Below, piece by piece: positions 19,512-29,596 of a stretch of 64,000 bases of DNA. The notes beneath the pieces were generated by a model. That model worked only from the letters and a program-made list of their open reading frames with translations, had not been told where the DNA came from and did no database searches. Location: assembly GCF_002918555.1 (NCBI RefSeq), contig NZ_PQMB01000002.1, forward strand, positions 263,797 to 327,796. Direction: 5' to 3'. How positions within the stretch are numbered: position 1 is the stretch's first letter; each line of letters begins with the position of its first letter. This DNA comes from Citrobacter amalonaticus (GTDB lineage: Bacteria; Pseudomonadota; Gammaproteobacteria; Enterobacterales; Enterobacteriaceae). A program made the position numbers and the translations under genes.

Positions 19512-21446
19512 ATGAATATATTCGATCACTATCGCCAGCGCTATGAAGCTGCCAAGGACGAAGAGTTCACACTGCAGGAGTTTCTTACCACTTGTCGGCA
19601 AGATCGCAGTGCTTATGCCAACGCGGCAGAGCGGCTATTGATGGCTATTGGTGAGCCTGTCATGGTCGATACTGCCCAGGAACCTCGACTTTCTCGACTC
19701 TTTTCAAACCGGGTTATCGCTCGCTACCCCGCATTTGAAGAGTTTTACGGCATGGAAGACGCGATTGAACAGATTGTCTCTTATCTGAAGCACGCGGCTC
19801 AGGGGCTGGAAGAGAAGAAACAGATCCTGTATCTGCTGGGACCTGTGGGGGGCGGTAAATCATCGCTTGCCGAGCGACTGAAAGCGTTGATGCAGCGTGT
19901 ACCTGTTTATGTCCTGAGCGCCAACGGTGAACGCAGTCCGGTTAACGATCATCCATTATGCCTGTTTAATCCGCAGGAAGACGCCCAGATCCTCGAAAAA
20001 GAGTACGCCATTCCGCGTCGCTATCTCGGTACGATCATGTCACCGTGGGCGGCGAAGCGTCTGCATGAGTTCGGCGGGGATATTACCAAATTCCGCGTCG
20101 TCAAAGTCTGGCCGTCGATTCTTGAACAAATCGCCATCGCCAAAACAGAGCCTGGCGATGAAAACAACCAGGATATCTCTGCGCTGGTTGGGAAAGTGGA
20201 TATCCGCAAACTTGAAAATCACGCCCAGAACGATCCGGATGCCTATGGGTATTCTGGCGCACTGTGCCGGGCCAACCAGGGGATCATGGAGTTCGTCGAG
20301 ATGTTTAAAGCACCGATAAAGGTGCTGCATCCTCTGCTGACCGCCACCCAGGAAGGAAACTACAACGGGACGGAAGGCATCTCTGCCCTGCCGTTTAACG
20401 GGATTATTCTTGCTCACTCGAACGAATCCGAATGGGTGACGTTCCGTAACAACAAAAACAACGAAGCCTTCCTCGACCGCGTGTATATCGTGAAGGTGCC
20501 CTATTGCTTACGCATTTCCGAAGAGATAAAAATCTACGAGAAATTGCTTAACCACAGTGAGCTGACCCATGCGCCATGCGCACCAGGCACCCTGGAAACG
20601 CTGTCGCGCTTCTCGATCCTTTCCCGCCTGAAAGAGCCGGAAAACTCAAGTATCTACTCAAAAATGCGCGTCTATGATGGCGAGAGCCTGAAAGATACCG
20701 ATCCGAAAGCGAAATCTTATCAGGAGTATCGGGACTACGCCGGAGTGGACGAAGGGATGAACGGCCTGTCTACGCGCTTCGCGTTTAAAATCCTCTCCCG
20801 CGTGTTTAACTTTGACCATGCTGAAGTCGCAGCAAACCCGGTACATTTGTTCTATGTACTGGAGCAGCAAATCGAACGTGAGCAGTTCCCTCAGGAGCAG
20901 GCAGAACGCTATCTGGAGTTCCTTAAAGGTTATCTGATTCCCAAATACGCTGAGTTTATCGGCAAAGAGATTCAGACAGCTTATCTGGAGTCCTACTCTG
21001 AATACGGGCAAAACATTTTTGACCGTTATGTCACGTATGCGGACTTCTGGATCCAGGACCAGGAATATCGCGACCCGGATACCGGTCAGTTGTTTGACCG
21101 CGAGTCGCTGAATGCCGAACTGGAGAAAATTGAGAAACCGGCGGGGATCAGTAATCCAAAAGATTTCCGTAATGAGATCGTCAATTTCGTACTGCGTGCC
21201 AGAGCGAATAACAGCGGACGAAATCCGAACTGGACCAGCTACGAAAAACTGCGCACGGTTATTGAGAAAAAAATGTTCTCCAATACCGAAGAGCTGCTGC
21301 CGGTGATTTCGTTCAACGCCAAGACCTCAACCGACGAGCAGAAAAAACACGACGATTTTGTCGATCGAATGATGGAGAAAGGCTATACCCGTAAACAGGT
21401 GCGTTTACTGTGCGAATGGTATCTGCGCGTACGTAAATCGTCTTAA
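19512..21446 (+). CDS. yeaG: PrkA-family serine protein kinase YeaG
   Basis: A 644-residue PrkA-type protein, same length as E. coli YeaG. The N-terminal half is an AAA+ module with Walker A GPVGGGKSSLAERL (about residues 113-126). The C-terminal PrkA kinase-like domain follows. It acts in the cytosol in adaptation to nitrogen starvation and stationary phase. The start follows GAAAGGACGGCATACC. It is expressed from the sigma-54 promoter just upstream and is followed by yeaH, whose product is thought to act with it. Confidence 0.95.
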   Translation: MNIFDHYRQRYEAAKDEEFTLQEFLTTCRQDRSAYANAAERLLMAIGEPVMVDTAQEPRLSRLFSNRVIARYPAFEEFYGMEDAIEQIVSYLKHAAQGLEEKKQILYLLGPVGGGKSSLAERLKALMQRVPVYVLSANGERSPVNDHPLCLFNPQEDAQILEKEYAIPRRYLGTIMSPWAAKRLHEFGGDITKFRVVKVWPSILEQIAIAKTEPGDENNQDISALVGKVDIRKLENHAQNDPDAYGYSGALCRANQGIMEFVEMFKAPIKVLHPLLTATQEGNYNGTEGISALPFNGIILAHSNESEWVTFRNNKNNEAFLDRVYIVKVPYCLRISEEIKIYEKLLNHSELTHAPCAPGTLETLSRFSILSRLKEPENSSIYSKMRVYDGESLKDTDPKAKSYQEYRDYAGVDEGMNGLSTRFAFKILSRVFNFDHAEVAANPVHLFYVLEQQIEREQFPQEQAERYLEFLKGYLIPKYAEFIGKEIQTAYLESYSEYGQNIFDRYVTYADFWIQDQEYRDPDTGQLFDRESLNAELEKIEKPAGISNPKDFRNEIVNFVLRARANNSGRNPNWTSYEKLRTVIEKKMFSNTEELLPVISFNAKTSTDEQKKHDDFVDRMMEKGYTRKQVRLLCEWYLRVRKSS

Positions 21447-21451
21447 TACCT

Positions 21452-21477
21452 GCCCGGTGGCGGTTTCGCTACCGGGC
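21452..21477. repeat. REP-type palindrome between yeaG and yeaH
   Basis: GCCCGGTGGCG-N-CGCTACCGGGC, followed about 20 bp later by a second partial unit (TAGGCCGGATACGCGGCATTA). This is a BIME-like pair in the yeaG-yeaH gap and may stabilise upstream mRNA. Confidence 0.75.
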
Positions 21478-21531
21478 CTACAACGACAGCTAACGGTAGG
21501 CCGGATACGCGGCATTACTGATATAGCGTAA

Positions 21532-22839
<1,308 letters not shown>

Positions 22840-22849
22840 GTGATGCACC

Positions 22850-22882
22850 ATAAGCCGGAACCCACGTTCTGGCTTATTTTTC
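22850..22882 (+). terminator. yeaH terminator
   Basis: A 12-bp stem with one G-T pair (ATAAGCCGGAAC / GTTCTGGCTTAT), loop CCAC and a following T run, 10 nt after the yeaH stop. Confidence 0.82.
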
Positions 22883-23000
22883 CGCCCCTTCACTGATTTT
22901 ATTCTGAAACTCAACGTATGGAGTGACCAGAGGTACTGTTAGAGAGAACAGTCCCGCTGTGATAAACTGAATTTCCGCCCACAGAGGATTGTTATTCATC

Positions 23001-24488
23001 ATGAAATTGCATCATAAAGCGCTCAGGCTCTTTATTTCCGCAAGCGTCATCGTACTGACATCCTCTTTTTTAGTCTATGAGCTGATTGCCAGTGACAGGG
23101 CGATGAATGCCTACATGCGCTATATCATAGAAAAAGCAGACTCTTCATTTTTGTATGATAAGTATCAAAACCAGAGCATTGCCGCTCATTTAATGCGCAC
23201 ATTTACCGAACCCAAAATACCGCCTTCAAATGAACAACAAAATACGTTTTGTCGTGCATTCGAGACCGTGAGCGATATCCACGGAGTCAATCTCACCACA
23301 CATAACGACCCTGCGTTACATGGTACGTTGCAAACCACGGAGGCAAACTGCGCGGTCATTGCTGACGAAGGCTACCTGTTGTCCGCTTTTGATCAGGCCG
23401 TGGCTGCCAATCGTAACCAGACGGATTATGGAAAAGGACTCGGCACCGCGGAGGAGAAATTCCATTATTATCTGGATATTCAAAAAACCTACGTCTATTT
23501 CTATGACCTGATTGACTCCCGACAATTTGCCATGCACCACTGGTCTTTTCTGCAAAAAGGAACGCTGGGAGTCGATCGTAAAGATATTGATGGTCAATTC
23601 ACAGGACGAACCGTGCTCTCAAGCATTTATAAGGACGATCTTACTGAAAAAAATGTGATGAGTTTTTTAACTCCCGTTTATCTGCATGGAAAGTTAAAAG
23701 GCGTGGTGATGGTGGATATTAATCAGGATAACCTGAAGAATATTTTTTATACACAGGACCGCCCGCTGGTCTGGCGCTATCTGGAGGCGACGCTGACCGA
23801 CATTGATTCAGGGAAAAAGATTATTGTCCATCAGAGCGAAAATAACCTCTTTTATTATGTCAATTATGTCCATGACCTGCCTGGCGGCATGCGCGTCATC
23901 CTTTCTCTCGATATCCTGTATTTTATTGTCTCATCGTGGAAATTGTTCGCCTTTTATCTGCTCGTTACCGCCGCCCTGCTGAACATGGTCAGAATGCATT
24001 TTCGCCTTTACCATAATGTCACTCGTGAAAATATCAGCGATGCGATGACCGGCCTCTATAACCGCAAAATCCTGACCCCACAGCTTGAACAGCGTTTACA
24101 GCAACTGGTCAACACAGGCACCTCCGTAACGTTTATCGCCATCGATCTGGATAAGCTAAAAGTCATTAACGACACGCTGGGTCATCAGGAAGGCGATCGT
24201 ACAATTACGTTACTGGCAAAAGCGATTGCGGCCTCAGTGCGTAAAACCGATTATGCGATCAGACTGGGAGGCGATGAATTCTGCGTCATTCTTATCGACT
24301 CCGCTAAGCAGGCAACCTTCCTGTCAGAACGTATTACCCGACATCTACAGATTATCGCCCCGGACACGACGATTAGCTTTTCCGCCGGGCTTTATCATAT
24401 GCAATCAAAGGATACGCTTCAGGATGCCTACAAAGCCTCCGATGAGCAGCTCTATCTCAACAAACAACAAAATGGCGCACGTTCGTGA
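23001..24488 (+). CDS. dgcJ: membrane diguanylate cyclase DgcJ (YeaJ)
   Basis: A 495-residue inner-membrane diguanylate cyclase. Layout: an N-terminal transmembrane helix (about residues 9-28), a periplasmic sensor region of about 270 residues, a second helix near 310-330 (WKLFAFYLLVTAALLNMV) and a GGDEF domain. The active-site motif is RLGGDEFCVIL (about residue 420), and the DAMTGLYNRK start of the domain is at about 347. It makes cyclic di-GMP. ATG 23001 (MKLHHKAL) matches E. coli; a TTG four codons upstream is possible. The E. coli neighbour cdgI (yeaI) is absent here: yeaH is followed directly by dgcJ. Confidence 0.94.
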   Translation: MKLHHKALRLFISASVIVLTSSFLVYELIASDRAMNAYMRYIIEKADSSFLYDKYQNQSIAAHLMRTFTEPKIPPSNEQQNTFCRAFETVSDIHGVNLTTHNDPALHGTLQTTEANCAVIADEGYLLSAFDQAVAANRNQTDYGKGLGTAEEKFHYYLDIQKTYVYFYDLIDSRQFAMHHWSFLQKGTLGVDRKDIDGQFTGRTVLSSIYKDDLTEKNVMSFLTPVYLHGKLKGVVMVDINQDNLKNIFYTQDRPLVWRYLEATLTDIDSGKKIIVHQSENNLFYYVNYVHDLPGGMRVILSLDILYFIVSSWKLFAFYLLVTAALLNMVRMHFRLYHNVTRENISDAMTGLYNRKILTPQLEQRLQQLVNTGTSVTFIAIDLDKLKVINDTLGHQEGDRTITLLAKAIAASVRKTDYAIRLGGDEFCVILIDSAKQATFLSERITRHLQIIAPDTTISFSAGLYHMQSKDTLQDAYKASDEQLYLNKQQNGARS

Positions 24489-24533
24489 TACCCTTTTGCC
24501 GTTGAAATTTCATCACGATAATGGGAGTGAATG

Positions 24534-25037
24534 ATGAATGACATCGCTAAGGGAACCGCCACCCATCAGCGTTTAGTCGATTTGTTATCGCAGGAAAGAG
24601 CAAACTGGCGCATGGTCAGCCATGACGCCGTAGGTAAGTGCGAAGCCGTTTCAGAAATTCGCGGCACCGCTTTAGGCCAGGGGGCGAAAGCGCTGGTCTG
24701 TAAGGTAAAAGGTAACGGCGTCAATCAGCATGTCCTGGCTATTCTCCCGGCAGATCAACAGGCCGATCTTGCTCAACTCGCCGCCCATCTTGGTGGCCTG
24801 CGCGCCTCGCTTGCCAGCCCGGCGGAAGTCGATGAACTGACCGGGTGCGTCTTTGGCGCGATCCCGCCGTTCAGTTTTCATCCCCGACTAAAACTGGTTG
24901 CCGACCCACTGCTGTTTGGGCGTTTTAACGAGATCGCCTTTAATGCAGGCCTGCTGGAGAAGTCGATCATTCTCAATACGCAAGATTATCTGCGTATTGC
25001 ACAACCTGAGCTGATTGCGTTCCGTCGTACGCAGTGA
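24534..25037 (+). CDS. yeaK: YbaK/ProX-type aminoacyl-tRNA deacylase YeaK
   Basis: A 167-residue YbaK/aaRS-associated editing-domain protein. E. coli YeaK is reported to deacylate mischarged (seryl) tRNA. Family features: SHDAVGKCEAVSEIRGTALGQGAKALVCKVKG, with the conserved Lys in KALVCK near residue 53; a hydrophobic VLAILPAD strand; and the C-terminal substrate-loop region GCVFGAIPPFSFHP. I select ATG 24534 (MNDIAKG) because GGGAG lies 6 nt upstream; the adjacent ATG 24531 is only 3 nt from it. yoaI converges on its 3' end. Confidence 0.93.
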   Translation: MNDIAKGTATHQRLVDLLSQERANWRMVSHDAVGKCEAVSEIRGTALGQGAKALVCKVKGNGVNQHVLAILPADQQADLAQLAAHLGGLRASLASPAEVDELTGCVFGAIPPFSFHPRLKLVADPLLFGRFNEIAFNAGLLEKSIILNTQDYLRIAQPELIAFRRTQ

Positions 25038-25046
25038 CAACTCACT

Positions 25047-25145
25047 TCACCGCTCTAAAATCAACACGGAAATCACAATAACGGCAGCAATGGCAAAAAA
25101 CGATGACGTGATGATCAGTGTCTCGACAAACATTTGATCGTGCAT
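25047..25145 (-). CDS. yoaI: small membrane protein YoaI
   Basis: A 32-residue single-pass membrane peptide: a short polar N-terminus (MHDQMFVE), one hydrophobic helix ([22 protein letters not shown] in two halves) and a terminal ER. It matches the 34-residue E. coli YoaI in sequence and position, between yeaK and yeaL and antisense to both. GGGGTGAAACC precedes the ATG. Function is not firmly established. It converges with yeaK, with only 9 bp between stops. Confidence 0.9.
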   Translation of the reverse strand: MHDQMFVETLIITSSFFAIAAVIVISVLILER

Positions 25146-25285
25146 GGTTTCACCCCGTAACGACAGAGATAACAGCTCACGCATTATTGATAGATCATAT
25201 TAATGGCAGTTTGATGACAAAAAGCCGTTAGCGCTTCGTTTTGCGCCATTATGCATTCGCCTGAAAATGATCCCGAACGTTAAAA

Positions 25286-25339
25286 AAGCCTGATCGCTGA
25301 CACATTTGAGCGTACAGTAATCAGGCTTATCTTTTTTTT
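25286..25339 (+). terminator. terminator-like hairpin in the yeaL leader
   Basis: A perfect 9-bp stem (AAGCCTGAT / ATCAGGCTT) with a 25-nt loop is followed by ATC and eight T, ending only 15 nt before the yeaL ATG. It reads in the yeaL direction. No plus-strand gene lies immediately upstream, since yoaI points the other way, so it would act on the yeaL leader itself or on read-through from yeaK. Confidence 0.6.
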
Positions 25340-25354
25340 GGCAAGGAAACCACG

Positions 25355-25801
25355 ATGTTTGATGTCACTCTGCTGATCCTGCTTGGACTGGCAGCTCTGG
25401 GCTTTATCAGCCATAACACCACTGTCGCCGTTTCAATTCTGGTGCTGATTATCGTCCGCGTTACCCCGCTTAATACCTTTTTCCCGTGGATTGAGAAGCA
25501 GGGTCTCACCATAGGGATCATTATTCTGACAATTGGCGTGATGGCACCTATCGCCAGCGGAACATTACCGCCTTCAACGCTGATCCACTCTTTTGTCAAC
25601 TGGAAGTCTCTGGTCGCCATTGTGGTTGGCGTTATCGTCTCGTGGCTGGGTGGGCGCGGCGTGACGCTGATGGGTAGCCAGCCGCAGCTCGTCGCCGGGC
25701 TGCTGGTAGGAACCGTGCTGGGCGTTGCGCTGTTTCGCGGTGTTCCCGTCGGGCCGCTTATAGCGGCAGGCCTGGTCTCATTGATTGTGGGGAAGCAGTA
25801 G
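25355..25801 (+). CDS. yeaL: UPF0756 membrane protein YeaL
   Basis: A 148-residue inner-membrane protein of the UPF0756 family, same length as E. coli YeaL. It has about four hydrophobic segments: residues 3-34, 51-72 ([19 protein letters not shown]), 86-104 and 115-145. Function unknown. AAGGAAACCACG provides the ribosome site. Its 3' end overlaps the 3' end of nimR on the other strand by 44 bp. Confidence 0.92.
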   Translation: MFDVTLLILLGLAALGFISHNTTVAVSILVLIIVRVTPLNTFFPWIEKQGLTIGIIILTIGVMAPIASGTLPPSTLIHSFVNWKSLVAIVVGVIVSWLGGRGVTLMGSQPQLVAGLLVGTVLGVALFRGVPVGPLIAAGLVSLIVGKQ

Positions 25802-26576
25802 CCAGCCCGGACAGATAACGGCCTGGGGTCTGACCCAGGCCTTTTTTGAACATGGTAATAAACGCCGTGGTCGAGTCATATCCCAGAGTTTGAGCCACCT
25901 GCTGCACGCTTTGCCCGTCGATCAGCGCCTGTAGCGCCAGAATAAGCTGCAACTGATGGCGCCAGCGGCGAAAACTTAACCCCGTCTCCTTAACCACCAG
26001 TCTGGCAAGATTACGCTCGCTCATCGCAAACGCGCTCGCCCACTGTCCTAACGTCTGCCACTGCGCCGGTGCCCGCGCCATCGTCTCGACCATTTTACGG
26101 ATCCTGGGGTGACCGGAGACGGGGAGCTGCATCTGCTCCTGGGGCTGCTGCGGCAGTTCATCAAACAAAACCTGAGTCAGTCGCCGGGTTGACGGCTCCG
26201 TTCGTTGGGGATCCGTTCTGCTTGCCAGCGCCAGAATGAGTTCTCTGCACAGTGGCGTTATTTTCAGGGTACAACACCGCTCCGGCATCACCACCGCATC
26301 CGGTTCGATAAACAGAAAGCACAGCTCCGCCCCGGCCGTCACGTGGTTGCTATGGGGAATTTCACCGGGGATCCACACCGCATACTGCGGCGGCACCATC
26401 CACATCGCATTTTCGACTTCACAGGTAATCGCGCCGTGCAGAGCCAGAATAAGCTGCCCTTTGCGATGCTGATGCACAGGGCTGAAGAGTTCATCCTCCC
26501 GCGCGCGAATGCAAAAAGCGACAGCCGCATCTTGGTGAAGATCGGGTTCGTAACCGTCCAGTCTCAGGCCAATCAT
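25758..26576 (-). CDS. nimR: AraC-family regulator NimR (YeaM)
   Basis: A 272-residue AraC/XylS regulator. An N-terminal cupin-like sensing domain ([20 protein letters not shown], and [12 protein letters not shown]) occupies about the first 110 residues. The C-terminal pair of helix-turn-helices (about 165-260) includes the family signature [32 protein letters not shown]. In E. coli NimR controls nimT, the divergent exporter gene, and confers 2-nitroimidazole resistance. The 99-bp spacer to nimT should hold its operator. No strong ribosome site precedes the chosen ATG, so the start is less certain. Confidence 0.92.
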   Translation of the reverse strand: MIGLRLDGYEPDLHQDAAVAFCIRAREDELFSPVHQHRKGQLILALHGAITCEVENAMWMVPPQYAVWIPGEIPHSNHVTAGAELCFLFIEPDAVVMPERCCTLKITPLCRELILALASRTDPQRTEPSTRRLTQVLFDELPQQPQEQMQLPVSGHPRIRKMVETMARAPAQWQTLGQWASAFAMSERNLARLVVKETGLSFRRWRHQLQLILALQALIDGQSVQQVAQTLGYDSTTAFITMFKKGLGQTPGRYLSGLATASPQSMRPGLPL

Positions 26577-26675
26577 TATTTTGTCCGATTTTAGCGATAA
26601 TCTGTCATTTTAGCTTGATTCATCGGCGGAGTAAAAACGGTAATGTACCGCCTCGCCTGACGATATGAGATAACA

Positions 26676-27863
26676 ATGACCCATTCACCTTTATTACGTG
26701 GCAAGCATGGCGTGTTGCTGATTGCCGGTATTCTGATGATTGCCACCACATTGCGTGTGACCTTTACCGGCGCCGCCCCGCTGCTGGATGCGATTCGCGC
26801 AGATTACGGCCTGACCACCGCCCAGACGGGGCTACTCACCACCTTGCCTCTGCTGGCCTTTGCGCTGGTGTCGCCGCTGGCGGCGAACGTCGCCCGCCGC
26901 GTTGGTATGGAACGCAGCCTGTTTGCCGCCATGCTGCTGATTTGCGCCGGCATCGCCGTACGCTCGCTTCCCTCGCCCATCCTGCTGTTTATCGGCACCG
27001 CGATTATCGGTTGTGGGATCGCACTCGGAAACGTGCTGTTGCCGGGGCTTATCAAACGTGATTTTTCGCAGCAGGTGGCCAAACTCACCGGGGCATACTC
27101 TGTGACGATGGGCGCAGCGGCGGCGCTGGGATCGGTCATGGTTGTGCCACTGGCGCTGCATGGATTTGGCTGGCGCGGTGCGCTGATGATGCTGATGCTA
27201 TTCCCGCTGCTGGCTTTACTCATCTGGCTGCCGCAGTGGCGCAATACCGCCAACGCCAGCCTGACCACTTCGCGGGCGCTGCATACACGCGGCATCTGGC
27301 GTTCAGCCCTCGCCTGGCAGGTTACGCTATTTCTGGGCATCAACTCGCTTATCTATTACGTGATTATCGGCTGGCTTCCGGCAATTTTGATTAGTCACGG
27401 CTACAGTGAAGCCGGAGCAGGTTCGCTGCACGGTTTATTGCAGCTGGCAACCGCCGCGCCAGGCCTGCTGATCCCGGTAATCTTGCATCGTTTTAACGAT
27501 CAACGCAGTATTGCGGTACTGGTGTCATTGATGTGCGCTGTGGGCGCCTCGGGATTCTGGTTTATGCCGGAACACGCCGTTCTGTGGACGCTGCTGTTCG
27601 GTTTCGGTTCCGGCGCGACCATGATTTTAGGCTTAACATTTATTGGGTTACGCGCCAGCTCCGCACATCAGGCGGCAGCGCTTTCCGGGATGGCACAATC
27701 CGTGGGTTATTTACTGGCCGCTTGTGGACCGCCGTTAATGGGGAAAATTCACGATACCCTCGGCGACTGGCATATTCCGCTTCTCATCGTGGCGGTTCTT
27801 GCTATCGTGATGGCGGTATTCGGCCTCTACGCCGGAAGAGATCGGGAAATGACAATCCGCTAG
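26676..27863 (+). CDS. nimT: MFS 2-nitroimidazole exporter NimT (YeaN)
   Basis: A 395-residue major facilitator transporter of the cyanate-permease-like (CynX/NimT) group, two residues longer than E. coli NimT. Twelve helices are evident. The segment [33 protein letters not shown] is typical of the group, with LAANVARRVGMERS as the motif-A loop. In E. coli it exports 2-nitroimidazole. It is divergent from its regulator nimR and closed by a terminator. Confidence 0.93.
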   Translation: MTHSPLLRGKHGVLLIAGILMIATTLRVTFTGAAPLLDAIRADYGLTTAQTGLLTTLPLLAFALVSPLAANVARRVGMERSLFAAMLLICAGIAVRSLPSPILLFIGTAIIGCGIALGNVLLPGLIKRDFSQQVAKLTGAYSVTMGAAAALGSVMVVPLALHGFGWRGALMMLMLFPLLALLIWLPQWRNTANASLTTSRALHTRGIWRSALAWQVTLFLGINSLIYYVIIGWLPAILISHGYSEAGAGSLHGLLQLATAAPGLLIPVILHRFNDQRSIAVLVSLMCAVGASGFWFMPEHAVLWTLLFGFGSGATMILGLTFIGLRASSAHQAAALSGMAQSVGYLLAACGPPLMGKIHDTLGDWHIPLLIVAVLAIVMAVFGLYAGRDREMTIR

Positions 27864-27868
27864 TTTTC

Positions 27869-27895
27869 GGGCAGGCGCATCAGCCTGCCCTTTTT
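27869..27895 (+). terminator. nimT terminator
   Basis: A perfect 8-bp GC-rich stem (GGGCAGGC / GCCTGCCC) with a 6-nt loop and TTTTT, 5 nt after the nimT stop and directly abutting the convergent amidotransferase gene. Confidence 0.9.
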
Positions 27896-27896
27896 A

Positions 27897-28604
27897 TTAC
27901 CCGCGAGCCGCCCATAGCATGGCCTGTACCAACGGAACGGGTTTTCCTGCCAGCGCGCCACGCTCATGCTGAAAAAGCGTGCCCACAAAAAACGGATGGA
28001 TAACCAGCTCAACGGCGCGAATGTCTCCGTTATCATCCCAGCCCGTGACGCGTAAATCACCGCTTTCAAGCTCGCTCGCAAAATCTTCCGCGATACCGTA
28101 GCGACAGTGATACCCCTCAGAAATCATCGCCTGTCCGTAGGCTTTGGCTATCAGCGTATTGGCTCGCAGTTCGATCCGATCGGTTTTCTCCACCAGATCG
28201 CAGGCTAAAGGCGCAATCACCATGCGCCCCAGGGCGTCCGTCTCAGCATGTGCGGCGTCATCCCAGCCCAGAACATTGCGGGCATACTCCAGAATAGCGT
28301 GCTGGAATCCTCCGCAGGTACCGAGGAAAGGAACGCTGTTTTCACGGGCGTAACGAATCGCAATCAGTGCCCCTTCGGGGTTTTTATAGGGGCTGGCAGG
28401 AACGACCCAGATTGCGTCATACCCCACTAAATCTTCAGCACTGCTGATTTCCGTTGTTGCTAACCAGTCATAATCCGCCACCAGCTCCAGCACGGCAGCA
28501 GCATCGTCAATAGCGAGAGGGATTGCCTGATGCGCCACAACCTCGGGGTTGTAGTCACCCACCAGCGCGATTCGTAGCGTATCTTTTACAGGAGAGATTT
28601 CCAT
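27897..28604 (-). CDS. stand-alone CTP-synthase-type glutamine amidotransferase domain protein
   Basis: A 235-residue protein resembling only the C-terminal class I amidotransferase half of CTP synthase (PyrG). The N-terminal VALVGDY-like strand (IALVGDYN, residues 12-19) and the nucleophile elbow FLGTCGGFQHA with Cys97 are clear. Database entries of this type are named CTP synthase C-terminal region-related (seleno)protein; here the nucleophile codon is TGC, so cysteine. The usual catalytic His-Pro-Glu is His203-Pro-Phe205, so the normal Glu is missing. There is no synthetase partner nearby and no E. coli K-12 counterpart at this locus. Function unknown; divergent from the DUF523 gene. Confidence 0.8.
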   Translation of the reverse strand: MEISPVKDTLRIALVGDYNPEVVAHQAIPLAIDDAAAVLELVADYDWLATTEISSAEDLVGYDAIWVVPASPYKNPEGALIAIRYARENSVPFLGTCGGFQHAILEYARNVLGWDDAAHAETDALGRMVIAPLACDLVEKTDRIELRANTLIAKAYGQAMISEGYHCRYGIAEDFASELESGDLRVTGWDDNGDIRAVELVIHPFFVGTLFQHERGALAGKPVPLVQAMLWAARG

Positions 28605-28757
28605 GGAGAATTCCTTACGTCAGAGCAATTGGGGACAACATAAGGAGCCTCAGACTACCGATCTTTTACTGCTATCACAATCCCTTAATTTAGGGATGCG
28701 CGTCAGCAAAGTGCTATAGTATTTGCGCCTCGTTTTCTCATGCACGCATCGTAAACA

Positions 28758-29252
28758 ATGAAAAACAAAATTCTGGTCAGCGCCTGTCTGATGGGTTTTA
28801 AGGTTCGCTATAACGCCAGTGAAAAGGCGCAGCTGGCCAGCGTGCTGGCACGCTGGCAACGTGAACAGCGTCTGGTTATCCACTGTCCGGAGCTGGCCGC
28901 AGGCTTACCCACACCGCGTCCGGCTGCAGAAATTGTGGCTGCCAGCGGAGAAGCGGTAATGCGGGAACAGGCGAGGATTCTGGAAATCACCGGCCGGGAC
29001 GTGACCGCACATTATCAGCTTGCCGCCTGGCTCGCGCTGCGTACCGCACAGGAGAACGGATGTTGTGTGGCATTGTTAACCGACGGCAGCCCGACCTGTG
29101 GCAGTCAATCGGTGTATGACGGCACATTCAGCGGCCAGCGCCATCCCGGTATGGGCGTCGCCGCAGCCCTGTTACGTCAGCATGGTATTAGCGTATTTTC
29201 CGATCGGCAGATTGATAAACTCATCGCCTGGATTGAGGAGAGAGAAGGATGA
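28758..29252 (+). CDS. DUF523 (TudS-like) protein, possible thiouracil desulfurase
   Basis: A 164-residue DUF523 protein. It shows the family motifs ILVSACLMG (Cys10), HCPELAAGLPTPRPAAEI (Cys43) and TDGSPTCGS (Cys114). Three conserved cysteines hold a [4Fe-4S] cluster in the characterised DUF523 enzyme TudS, which desulfurates 2-thiouracil. Whether this homologue shares that activity is inference. Its stop overlaps the yeaO start (ATGA), so the two are translationally coupled. A TATAGT -10-like box precedes it. This gene is not present between nimT and yeaO in E. coli K-12. Confidence 0.8.
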   Translation: MKNKILVSACLMGFKVRYNASEKAQLASVLARWQREQRLVIHCPELAAGLPTPRPAAEIVAASGEAVMREQARILEITGRDVTAHYQLAAWLALRTAQENGCCVALLTDGSPTCGSQSVYDGTFSGQRHPGMGVAAALLRQHGISVFSDRQIDKLIAWIEEREG

Positions 29253-29596
29253 ACATTCAGTGCAAACGCGTGTACGACCCGGCAGAGAAAAGCGATGGCT
29301 ATCGCGTACTCGTTGACCGTCTGTGGCCGCGCGGCATCAAGAAAACGGATTTAGCGTTTGATGAATGGGATAAAGCCATCACCCCATCAGCAGAACTGCG
29401 TAAAGCATTTCACGCTGAGGCGATGGATTTCGCCCACTTTACTGAACAGTATCGCGCCGAGCTGGAGCCGCAGAAACAGGAAGGAAAACGACTGGCGGAC
29501 ATTGCCCGCCAGCAGACGCTCACGCTGCTGTATGCGGCGAAAAACACGGAGCAAAATCATGCTCTCGTGCTGGCTGCATGGTTACGCGAGCGCTGA
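29249..29596 (+). CDS. yeaO: DUF488 family protein YeaO
   Basis: A 115-residue DUF488 protein matching E. coli YeaO; function unknown. Signature residues include KRVYDPAEKSDGYRVLVDRLWPRGI near the N-terminus and TLLYAAKNTEQNHALVLAAWLRE at the C-terminus. It starts inside the last codon of the upstream DUF523 gene (ATGA overlap). Its 3' end overlaps the convergent hypothetical gene by 15 bp. Confidence 0.92.
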   Translation: MNIQCKRVYDPAEKSDGYRVLVDRLWPRGIKKTDLAFDEWDKAITPSAELRKAFHAEAMDFAHFTEQYRAELEPQKQEGKRLADIARQQTLTLLYAAKNTEQNHALVLAAWLRER

